Positions 23,198-33,500 of a stretch of DNA of 64,000 bases are shown piece after piece. The stretch lies in contig CM041201.1 of NCBI GenBank assembly GCA_023078555.1, positions 2,735,713 to 2,799,712 of the forward strand. The letters are read 5' to 3'. Each line of letters starts with the position of its first letter. Positions within the stretch are counted from its first letter, which is position 1. The position numbers and the translations under genes were made by a program. A model generated the notes under the pieces. That model did no database searches. It saw only the letters and a list, made by a program, of their open reading frames with translations, and was not told where the DNA came from. This stretch comes from Ulva prolifera (Eukaryota > Chlorophyta > Ulvophyceae > Ulvales > Ulvaceae).

Positions 23198-23275
23198 CAG
23201 TAAAATCAATCTGGATTTGCTTCGCTATCCCCTTAAGAGGACAGTGGCAATTCCAAATGAACGGGACTACGCGTG
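23198..23275 (+). repeat. Dispersed repeat family A, diverged copy
   Basis: Shows AGTAAAATCAATCTGGATTT, then AGAGGACAGTGGCAATTCC and AACGGGACTAC, in family A order but strongly diverged and lacking the right third. Confidence 0.5.
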
Positions 23276-23704
23276 TGTCAGTAATCATAACAGGACACTG
23301 TGTGGGTGAGCACATGTGGTGATGGCCCGTGTGGCACACAGATGCAGCCAGGAGCGTACGCATGGTTCTGGTCTGCGTCCTGGTGGAACCTCCCACAGTA
23401 CTCGAGATGCTTCTCCATGTCCACGACCTGCATAAAGGCGGGACAGTCAAGCGATCTTTGGTCTGCCATTTGTCCTGCAACCTGAGACGAGAGATCAACT
23501 CAGATGCAAGGGCAAGGTACGCCAAAGCAAGATGACGTTGCTAATGTTTTCATGGACATGTTCCTGTGACTCAGGTGCCAGCACGATAACACAGGCCTGT
23601 TGGGGGCTTGCTCGCTTAGCATAGCCAAAGAAGAGGTGGATCAGGAGCACAGGTACTGATTGAAGGTGATTGATCTTGTCGAGCAGACGAAGTGGCCACC
23701 GCTG

Positions 23705-24223
23705 TCAAATGCTTGCATGCTGACTGGCTCGAAATGGACATGCCACGCGCACCACTTCTTTAAATCCCAGCATCAGCAGCGCAGGGTAAGCGTGCTGGAT
23801 ATCATGGGTCTTTTTGTTGAATATCTTCACTTTTATCTTGAGCTGCATAGAATTCTGGGGCTATGTTCGAGTGCCACACGCCTCAAGAGATTTGTGGTGC
23901 AGGACAAGAACGCATCGCCAGCGCGACAGGCGCTTGTTGATGCTGATATGATGTAGAATTGAGCGCAGCAATCCCGAGAGGGGTGTGAATCAGGGTGATC
24001 GAGTCCGCACCGGTTGCGTCAGGTTCTTCGGATTCTTGCCACTGTACGTGAGCAAGTCACTGCAGATCTTCTGAAGAAGCATCAAACAGTCGAGAACGCA
24101 TTGAGGATGATTATGCAGGTAGTCTGGAATCGATACAATTTCTCTGTTGAAGGCCTTGACTGCGTCTTTCACAGCTGCCGTGGCATGCGCGGACGGTACA
24201 CTGAGCGTGCAGGCTCTCGACAT
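23705..24223 (-). CDS. PUB-like protein, copy 2 (partial)
   Basis: Two phased exons: 24223-24011 (possible ATG at 24223) and 23860-23705. VKDAVKAFNREIVSIPDYLH, NHPQ and LMLLQKICSDLL match VKQAMRALNLEVTAMQDYLH, YPPQ and LRLIMSLVSIV of copy 1 at 14772-17813. After an intron at the same point (both donors read CCG then GTGCGG/C, 150 and 146 nt) comes FNKKTHDIQHAYPALLMLGF, matching FTQETHGMPKARLTLLRLGF. Copy 1 also has a donor GTGCGG after LGFRET, and copy 2 has GTGCGC after LGFKEV, so the true exon may end at 23753 and splice on. A phase-compatible exon at 23427-23360 (VVDMEKHLEYCGRF) is a candidate. If it does not splice, a stop follows at 23705. No membrane segment was found upstream, so copy 2 may be soluble, truncated or decaying. 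Confidence 0.45.
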
Positions 24224-24678
24224 CGCTGCTTCAGCCAGCGCATTACGCTGCACACCGCTTGGCTCGTGCATGAATCTGCTTGTCAGATCCTGATGACCGT
24301 GATTGACGCGGCCACGTCGGTGGATATGATGCTACAGACGCTAGAGAGCGGAAAGACACCCAAGCTCCTGGCGCGCTGGCATGTACTGCATATATATCAT
24401 GAGAATTACCACGTCCGTGACATGCGGACGGCTTTCACCACTGAGCTGCGCGCATGCGGTCCCCCACGAGCACGATTTCCTTACGCAACGACCACTTGTG
24501 CCGGTTTATTATTATCATCAATGTACGATAACACGTTGAGCTGTATCCGATCACTGTCGTCGTTCGGCCAAGTGTGAATCGTACAGCCGGGGCACTAGCA
24601 CAGGCAGCGGGAGACAAAATGCGCGTGTCTACAGGCACTCCGGCCTCACTGGTGAGGCCACTCCAGAGCAAGCTGCCG

Positions 24679-24704
<26 letters not shown>
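24679..24704 (+). repeat. Poly-C tract
   Basis: 26 consecutive C residues between the PUB-like copy 2 and the 3' side of the MYB-CC gene. Confidence 0.95.
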
Positions 24705-24709
<5 letters not shown>

Positions 24710-25516
24710 CACACACAGTATGCGAAAACTTCATGCACACGGCCGCGTGGGTGGGACCATCCGGGGCGGGGGTGTGTTCATTGCATTCGGTACACTTTCG
24801 GCCATGGCCACACGTAGTACTTCACGCGTTTGAACAGTCATAGTGTAACACTTTATTCATGAGGCCATCGCATCGGTGGTCCACACTCTCAAAGATCTAC
24901 GGTGAGCAGGCAAGTCCTGGCGTGAGGGCCCGCCGCCGCACACCACGCATGCATACATACATCCTTGCAGGCACTCGCGTGATCACAGACGCTCCACGCC
25001 AGCGTGCTGCCCGCAGCATCCACATTCCTAAATGCCCCGCAGACCCCCGCGCCTGTGTACACAGCACTACACACCCAACTGCCTCATCCATGCGCACGCG
25101 TATGTGCGCCAATCACACAGCAGCACATCGGCAATCGGCGCGCCGGCTCCCAGAAGCCGGCCAGGCAGCACTGCATGCTGTGTGCTGCGTGCTGGGACCG
25201 ACAACCACGGCACGTATCCCCAGCTGCACCAGCCGCGGACGTGCATCAGTTCCACATCATCTGCAGAGGAAGATCGGCATGAGTGGCCTGCTGACACAGC
25301 CGCCGCACGACACCAAACGGTGTGCGGCGGAGCGACGCAGGTTGCGTGGGTGTTCCCCCTGCGGCACACGCAGCTGCACGGGAGAGCCAGCCAGCAAAGA
25401 CATGGCGGTGTCGCAGGTGGACGTTCAGGACCCCCGCCACCAAAGCGCGCCTGCACGCCCACTCCAGCGTATGGGCAGATCATACTTCCACACACACCCC
25501 CCCACGCTCGCCCCTA

Positions 25517-27753
25517 TCACCCGTTATCATGCAGATCCCCAAACGGTCTATCCTCAAGCCCCCCCGGCCCGTCGAAATCGAGCAGATCTGGCCAATCGTC
25601 ATCAAACTTTGCGTCCGGCAGGTCTTCCGGTTCATCCCAGTGCGGCAGCGCCGCCGCCGCCACCTCCCCGCCTGTATCGGCCCCTACCTCAAAGCCGTCG
25701 TGCGGCAGCTCTTGCAGCAGCGGGTCTGGCCCATGCCGTGGCCCGGCGGCGGCAGGGTGCGGCGGCGTGGGGCCGCCGGGCAGCGCGCAGCCCTCCGCTG
25801 CCGCCCCCGCCGGCATCGGCATGCGCGCCGCGTCGGCGAGCGTGAGCGCCTCCGGCGCGGCCGACTGCGTGATGCTGCGGCTGCGGGTGAGCCCCGGCGC
25901 GGCGCCGGCGCCGGTGAGTGCCTCCCGCATGAACCCCTTGTGCGCCTCCAGGTTCTCCTGCAGCTGCTTCTGCAGGTCGAGCTGCTCCTGCAGCGACGCC
26001 TGCAGCTGATGGTGCTTCTGTAGCGCAGTCTTCCAGAGGTCGCTGTTGATCAGCGCCGGCGGCGGCACCGGCCGCGCGGCCGGCGCGCACGCGCCCGCCG
26101 GCTCCCCGTGGACCGGCACGGCCGCTGCGTACTCTGCTGCATGCATGCCGACCCCCCAGAACCCCGCACCCGGCCCCTGCACCGTCACAGCCCCCGCCGG
26201 CACAAACCCCAGGTCGGGCATGGCCATGCCCGGTTGCAGTGGGCCGCGGTACGCGCCACCGCAGTACTGGATCGCGGTCCCCTCACCCCCGTGTGTGGCG
26301 ACAGGGCCGCCCAGCATGCCGCGCATGTGAGCTTCGCTGCCTTGGCCAGCAGCTGCAGCGTCATGTCGGTGCCTGGGGTGTGCGTCGCTGATCAGGTGTG
26401 CATCGCTGAAAGCTCTGCTGGAGGGGCTGTCGACGTGGGGTGCAGGCAATGCATTCGGCTCCACGATCCGAAGGCACCGCATGCCGGACCCTCGCCGCGC
26501 TGCCTCTGGTGCTTCATGGGCATCGTCGCTTCTTGCCTGTCGCTCCATTTCAACAGCATCTTGCCGCCTCGAGGGCTGAGCTCTCTGGCTGCTGCGTGCT
26601 GCTACCTCGCCATCCTGCCGTGATGGCTTGACCTGAGGTTGATGGGCTGCAGGTGGAGATGCTGCAGTGGCCGAGACAGCAGGCGTGGCCTCACTGGAGG
26701 GCAGCTTGGCTTCTGACTGCCAGCGTGCACGTGCACCCAGGCTGGGCAAGCCAGAGGCGCGGTCTGTGGCAAGGAGGTCGACAGGGGCCATGGGTGGCGG
26801 AATGGTAGCTGCGACGTTGAAAGGCATGGTCATGACTCCTGTGGACTGGTCCATGATGCCGGCCTTGACGCTGGTGCTGCAAAGCAGTGGCTTGTGAGCA
26901 ATCCGGGTGTGGCCTTCACACGGACGCCCAGTCAGGGCGCCGAAAAACAAGTGAATGGTGTGATGAAACACACCGATACTTCTGCAGATGTGATTTGATG
27001 TGGTAGATGTGCAGCCCGGGAGTGTTCATCAGCTTTAATATACCTTTCGGGGTTGCCTTGTCCGGTCCACCGAGCGAGTTCACGGCCACCGTGAACTTCT
27101 TGTGCAGTTCAACAGTCCAGCGTAATCGCGCGGGCTTACCACTGCTGTCTGAGCCTGTTGGAGTGGAGCCTGCACATTTTTCATATGTGAGGAAACAATG
27201 GCCAAGTCGTGAAGGAAAGCCTGCGCGTGTTGGCGCGAAACACACCGACGCCGGGAAGCAACGGCTTGTCTCGACTTTGCCTCTTATTCGATTGTATTCT
27301 GGCATCGTCGCTTGCCTCAGCTGCACTTGATTCCTACAGTGCAGTCGGAGGCCTCGGCGAATAGCTGGAAGTTCTGGTTACAAAGCATCAGGCAGGCGCC
27401 AGAAAAGCGAAAATAATTCAATCACCACGCTTTATAGGCGATAATGGCATGATGATGGGCAAGTACACTGCATGGCAAGCCTCCGAGCGTCCACCTGAAC
27501 GTGGACGGGAAGGCATGCGAGTGATAGTACGCACAAGGCCTCCATTACAATCGAGCTCCGCGAATGCTTTGTGTTTTGAAGCTCCGCGCTTTGGCCTCTG
27601 CGGGGCGTCGTGTTCCTGATGTGGCTCGCTGTTCGCCGGTATCTGGGTGTCGGGCTCTGATTCAGCATTCTGTAGAATGTCTAGTACGTCTGGCAAAGGT
27701 TCCTCAAGCCAAAACGAGGCAAATATGTCTAGATCTTGTTCATGGTCGCTCAT
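25517..27753 (-). CDS. PSR1: PSR1/PHR1-like GARP (MYB-CC) transcription factor
   Basis: Exons 27753-27549, 27169-26974 and 26876-25517, about 586 aa. Phases agree: GAT T/GC, then CG/C inside the Arg of QKYR; donors are GTAATG and GTGTGT. Residues about 80-134 are the GARP DNA-binding domain: KPARLRWTVELHKKF, then LGGPDKATPKGILKLMN and IYHIKSHLQKYR. Residues about 411-450 hold the MYB-CC coiled coil (LQASLQEQLDLQKQLQENLE, corresponding to the LHEQLE motif). The C-terminus is acidic (WDEPEDLPDAKFDDDW), a likely activation region. Family knowledge: such factors bind P1BS-type sites (GNATATNC) and switch on phosphate-starvation genes; Chlamydomonas PSR1 has the same layout. The frame stays open upstream of 27753 to an acceptor near 28015, so further 5' coding sequence is possible. 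A PiT transporter gene lies 11 kb to the right. Confidence 0.9.
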
Positions 27754-29132
27754 CGCAATAGACCACAATTGCCCAGCAGGGATGTACCCCTGCCCGGCCT
27801 GTAATGTTGGAAGTTTGCTACTCCAGGCTGCATAAGGACAAGCATGGATCGACACTCCATAGTCAACGTTGTTCGTAGCACCTATCACTTCAGCGCATCC
27901 TTTACGAAGGGCCGCCCATGACGGCGTCGGTCCAGGCGAATATTCCTTGCCGTGTAGAGAGGCGTACTGCGCAGTGCTCAGCGGGTCCGCGAGCACACGG
28001 CGGACGACCTGCTCTCAACGCGAAATATGCATCCTCCGCAAACTACCATATCTCTGCAGCTGTACGAACAAACCGAAGCTGACGATGTGTACGAGCCTCC
28101 CTCACGCGTACGTGAGGGCTCCGTGTAGCTTAGTCATGTCTTCGGCCACAGGCCAGGTTCGTATCGAAATCGCTGTCTCATGTACCGTAGTGATTTGTGA
28201 ACCACCGCGGTGTCAGCAACCCGGAACCGACCATGCATGCAGAGAGCTCGACCTCCAGCAATGTCGTGCAAGCAAGAAGCCACTATAGGCTCCGGTGCCG
28301 TCTCATTGGGATCCTGACCGGGGTGCACACCAGTACTGGTACTAGTGTTGGGTCGTTGGGCCCGATCACATGTAACAATTCCGAATATTCAGGCCTAATT
28401 TCTGGGTGGCAGCCCTGGAAATGCTGCAAAGGGACCCAACCCTGGTACCATGGTGCACCCCCTGCAGCCCGGTCTGGCAGTGTCTTCAGAAGGGTGTTCC
28501 TGGAAAACGCGATGCATGATCCATCCATATCACCGCACCGCGCACTCACAAAATCCTGCTGGCGCGCGCCACGCAGGCATGGCAGCTTTGATGGCAGTCC
28601 AAGTGTTACCCAATACGAGAAGGGTCGCTTTGTCTGTGGGGCCGCTTGTGTATTTCTGTTGAATGTTCCACACTTGTACCGGCAACCCTCTCGGCATGTA
28701 GGGGTCTGGATGCGACCCTCGTCCGACGCCTTCTTCTGTGTCTTGCCCTCTCGCCGCTTGTTGGCCATCATGATGCGTGGCGGGCTGCGCTGCTCCGAGA
28801 ACGTGGCTACAGCTTCCACTGAATGCTGCCATTCGACCCGCAGGCCACGCTGGGCCCATGGCACAGCCGGCGGCTGCAGTGCCCCCAGCGGTTGCCAGTG
28901 CCCAGGTTGACACTGTACATGGGTTGTTGCGCCGTGCTTGGGACAGCCCTGGAGGGCACTGTGGGCCGGGGCACAACGTGCGGCGGTGTAGACATGGGGC
29001 TAGGGCCTCCAGCTTGCGGCTGGGGCGGTGGAGGCGTTCGCGAACCTGGCGCCCTCTGAGCACTTCATGGGCACTTCACAGGCGGCGCGTAGGTGCCAAG
29101 CGGATCCTGCGGGCGGGCGGGTGTGGGGGCGT

Positions 29133-29166
<34 letters not shown>
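29133..29166 (+). repeat. Poly-G tract
   Basis: 34 consecutive G residues, the longest homopolymer in the window. Confidence 0.95.
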
Positions 29167-29168
<2 letters not shown>

Positions 29169-29743
29169 GTGCTGCACTGCCTTAGCTGGGGGGCATTGGT
29201 GAGGGTGCACTTGTGAGGCGCGGCTGAGGGCTGGGGCTGTTTCGTAAATGGTGCGCTGCAAGGACAACGGGAAGGAGGCAGGCAGCACCCCAGGAACAGA
29301 CTGCAGCTCAAGAACAGGGTCATCAACTCAGCACAACCCACCCGGATAACGGCCAGCGCCCCATGTCGCCCAGGCGACCGGCCAACACTGGCACCACGTC
29401 AAGCTTAAGCGATCCCTTCCAGCCAGGAAGTCCTGCTGCGCCAGCTGGCACAGCCGATGGCGCCCGTGCCCCTCAGCACCTGTCCACTCCAACGGCCCAA
29501 CGCACGCACGTCAGGAGATTGTCACCCACATTAGCCCCACCCAAACACAGCGCCCAATCACAGCGCGCGAATGTGCATCCAATGACGGCCATCATACGAG
29601 CGCACATACATGACGCATCAAGCACGACACCCGCCCCTTTGTTTGAGCGCCCGTTGGGCGCGTGCATGAAGCTATAGCACAGGTGGACTGTGCGGAGTGG
29701 CGTGCCCGCGCATGCATGCAGGCTTCACGCATGCACACCATGC

Positions 29744-29836
29744 GGTGCCCTCGCGCACCCGGGGATCGGCCAATGCTCCCGGGCCGCCCCGGGCGGCCCG
29801 GGAGCATTGGCCGATCCCCGGGTGCGCGAGGGCACC
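29744..29836. repeat. Perfect 93-bp palindrome (46-nt arms, 1-nt centre)
   Basis: Arms 29744-29789 and 29791-29836 are exact reverse complements around a single C at 29790. The arm starts GGTGCCCTCGCGCACCCGGG and ends GGGCCGCCC. The flanks are rich in GCATGCATGC but do not extend the arms. Both strands show the same Pro/Gly/Arg frame only because of the symmetry. It could be a fold-back element, a cruciform-forming site or an assembly fold-back. Confidence 0.95.
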
Positions 29837-30484
29837 CGATCGGAGCATGCATACATCACACATGCATGCGATGGCACACGTGCCGACCGGCATAGGACCA
29901 GCCGCAGCGCTGGCAGCAGGCTCTCGCGGATCACGTAGCAGTGCTAGTGCCAGTCATGTGGGATAGCCGCCGATCCCAAGGGAGCGCCCTGGATCGAGGT
30001 GATACGTCGCTCTGCAGCTGGATGCGTATGGGCTTACGCGCAACTCACATGAAAAAATAATTCAGATTTACTTTACTTTACATGCACCGGTATATTAGGC
30101 CGACAGAGTGCTGGGTGGATGCCCTTCAGGGGCCACAGGGGGAGCTATACGCCATAGCCTCAGCGCCGGAGGCGGGGATCCAAGCGCATCCCTGAGGCGC
30201 TGCTGGGATTCCTTAGTTCAAGGTACCTGTGACGCCAGCTTGTTGTACCTGTCTGACATAAGTATACAAATATAGCCCTGGCAGCACATGCAAAACAGGC
30301 CACCATTGCTGGAAAGTGTCTCAGCTGGCTGTGCTGAAGTTCATGATATATGAGTGCGTGCGAGGAGTCCGTTTCTCATATGTGGAGGGCGATACCCGCC
30401 TGGATGCGGCGTGACGCTCGCTTAGCTCGTTTTTTACGCTTGAGCAGAGTGGCTACAAGTGCCCAGCGTGCCGATGGCCTGTGA

Positions 30485-30592
30485 TCACGCAGACTCGATT
30501 ACGAAATTGTATGCATCCGACGTTGCAGACACGACGCACGATCCACTGTAGTCCTTGATGTCGTACGGCAGAGACCACTCCTTTCTGAAAGT
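30485..30592 (-). CDS. Possible terminal exon of an unknown gene
   Basis: A 35-codon stretch after acceptor GGTGCAG ends in a stop. It reads TFRKEWSLPYDIKDYSGS, then CVVSATSDAYNFVIESA, which looks protein-like but matches no family I know. Other exon-like islands on the same strand lie at 31388-31283 (IVFSCAPLTMRPEFTK, donor GTGCGA) and 33287-33157 (DFFAFARAFIIPDRLA). Phases do not join 31283 directly to 30592, so at least one exon would be missing. This may be a real gene with small exons or chance. Confidence 0.2.
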   Translation of the reverse strand, partial: TFRKEWSLPYDIKDYSGSCVVSATSDAYNFVIESA

Positions 30593-33500
30593 CTGCACCC
30601 TGGCTGAGAAAATGTTGATGCGCTGCATGTGTCGATTGGCACAGGAGCTACAGCAAGTTGGCTCACCAAGGGGTGAGCAACCAGGGTGAGCAAAGGGCTG
30701 AGGACATGTGAATTTGAAGAAACGAGCCCTAAATGGAGCGCGGATCGGCCTCGCAGGTAGTGTAGTTCCTGCTGAATTCATAGATGTCGCTGTGGTGCAG
30801 AACGGGCATGTTTCGGCAACGTTCTGGGTGCGTATGCATGTGAGGCATCACGACGAAACATCTGTAGTTTGTCCCACGGTGGCCACGGAGCTCCGCTCTG
30901 AGTAGCCCGATTTATGTAAAAATTCCTCACCGATGCTCAGATGCGACGAGCCGTTCCATGCGCGCGTGTTCTGGCTGACAGTTATCTCTGGTGTTTGATA
31001 GTGCTCCTTACCGCGAGCCTTTGTTCAATGTTGTTTACAGCGCATTACGTCAACAAACGGCTTCTTGGACGACTATATGAGTTTGTGTTGCATTATTGAC
31101 AGGCTTGGCTCCGATAGCATTCGGCAAGTCGCTGAATGTGCGTGCTATTGGCTTCCTGTCTCAGCGCGGACATGCACGGTGGGACGTTGGTCCTGCGTCC
31201 GTCGCGAGCTGCGACGGCAATTCGTAAATAAATTTCCATTGGGAGGGTCTATGACCAATCTTTCTTGTGATCGTAGTCGCACTTGTAGCAGGGTCCCTGT
31301 TGGGTGAACGTCATGGATTCGGAGACGGTAGCCTTTGTGAACTCCGGGCGCATCGTCAGCGGAGCACAGGAGAATACAATGTGATCATCTGCGTGTATTC
31401 TTGCTATTATGAGTCCTCGTGTCCAGGCAGCGCTGGTTGCCGGGTCCTGTTGCATCCACTGCCAGTAGTCGCGACCGATGCATGGTAACGCATAGCGAGT
31501 TGTGCCCGTGTTTCTGCAACTAGTATTACTCCAGGCTGCGTATGTGCGATCATGCAGCCTCGTTTTTGTCTTTCGATGTCGCGCTGCGGAGGACGTGGGT
31601 ACCCCACGTTGTGGTATATTGCCGTGTCACAGGGCACACGCGTCGTCGCCCGACTAAAAACAGTTCGTACGACGTTCCTTTGTCTGCAGTGAAATTTGCA
31701 GCTCTGCATTTGCACCGCAAGGTCTGTTGTGCCAGTCGCTCACCCCTGCAATGCGCACCCCCACAGTATTGCCACCGCCACACCTAGTGGCTCACCTTCC
31801 AGGTGCACCACTGTGGGTGCGCGATCTGAACGCTGGTGCGCCATTGATTGGTGCGCAAAACAGGACACTAGGCTGATCAATTGCCATTTCATGTGCAATA
31901 TGTAGTATATTTCAGTGAAACATACTTGTAGACATACATTCTCGTTACAGTGACCTTCACCTCACCCAACGGGCCAGCGTGCCCAATCACAGCATTGCTG
32001 AACGGGCCTCAGGCTCTACACTACACAACATGCACACATGCAGCAGCTGTACAAGACAGTGGTGCTTGGAAAGGTAATACGTCCCATGAGCATGGATGTC
32101 GGATGTCGCTCCTCTCTACGGTCATTACTCTCCGGGTTCTGTGAGGATCCTGCTCTGTCAATCCGAGTTGCCTGCATACACCAGAGGTGTTCACGATCTG
32201 TGTATCACTGTACCCATGCCGGAGAGCCCACAGAAAAAAAAGGTCGCATCTAAGGAACTCAGTCTGGCTACACCGGTGTCATGCTGGCCCTGGCCAGGCG
32301 GATGGGACAACACCTGCCAGATACCGTCATGTACGCAGATTGGCTCCTCTACTCTTTGCGAGACTGATCTGGCAGGAGCTATAAAGTTCCAGGCGGAGGT
32401 GCCTCGCTTGCTGGCTATGCCGGGCGGTAAAATCTTTCGGTTGCCTGCAATCATGTTGACATAAATGTGAGGACACGAGCCAATTGGTCACAATTCCACA
32501 CACATACCAATGTGGCATAAATGTATGGATGACTGCAAGCTATGACTGTGAGCCCCACATTGACAGACACACCTTCCACGCTAGACTGACTCTGTCAAAG
32601 CTGTTTGCATGGTGAGTCACGAGATGCTGTCAATTGCTGATCTGCATTCATGCACACTGCTTTGATTTTCCGCATGCCACACACTTAGGCCCGGGTCACA
32701 ACCCAATAGCAACACGGGCTGGCAACACACCCAATGACACAGACACCGGAGAACGCTTGGCCAAAACTGGTTTGTAGCTTTTGCAACGCAAGTTTCTGTT
32801 TACGTTGTTTCACCTGATAAACCTGTGCACCTGCACAAACGTTTAGTGCTGAGTGGTGAAAAGATGAAGCCTAGTGCAGCGGTTGAGCGTACACCAGCGA
32901 CAACGCACCAGCAACTTCAGTGCCAGTATATCAGCCGAATAAATGTAGGCATCAGTGGCGTTCATGTTGTGATTTCGACTGTATGGCTGTGGACGAGAAC
33001 TGTGCACCAGAATTGTTGCACAGCCGGTCACAATGCGGACGTACCAGCTACAGATAAGTATCGCTCATTATGCTTTGTCAGCATTGCGATCATGTATACA
33101 CAGCCACCTGTCAGAGCCACCCAGGGCGTCCCACAAGCACGTCAACGCTATGTCAATCAGTATGCCATGGCAATGCATTCGCAAACGTCCGAATCACGAG
33201 GGCAAGATGATTTTGCCAGCCGATCAGGTATGATAAACGCCCGTGCAAAAGCGAAGAAGTCGTGATCATCTTCGCCGGACTCGCGGCCTGCTCTTGGAAC
33301 AGGTCGATCAACAACGCAACTCGCGTAGAATGCACAACAGAAAACCTTACAGGTCCATACGAATGAAATAAAAAGTGTCATACTTGCGATGTAAACTGCG
33401 AAAGCTTGTTGCAGAATATCTGCTCGCGTAGTGCCGCAGAGTTGCAGCTAACACTGCAACGTGCACCAGCTGCTGAGGAAGACGAGCTGGCATAATCGAA

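Larger units (their letters stand above)
27754..30484. other. Spacer with palindromes and a poly-G tract
   Basis: No firmly supported gene. A minus-strand frame (28864-28283) includes a Lys/Arg-rich stretch MANKRREGKTQKKASDEGR that could be a short exon, without other support. At 28096-28115 CCCTCACGCGTACGTGAGGG is a 20-nt palindrome close to the 5' side of the MYB-CC gene. A G34 tract and a 93-bp palindrome follow. Confidence 0.4.

Noticed and set aside
29662..29966. Several short frames with a shared DRPMLPGRPGRPGSIG-type core
   Set aside because: They arise from the perfect palindrome, which gives the same peptide on both strands.
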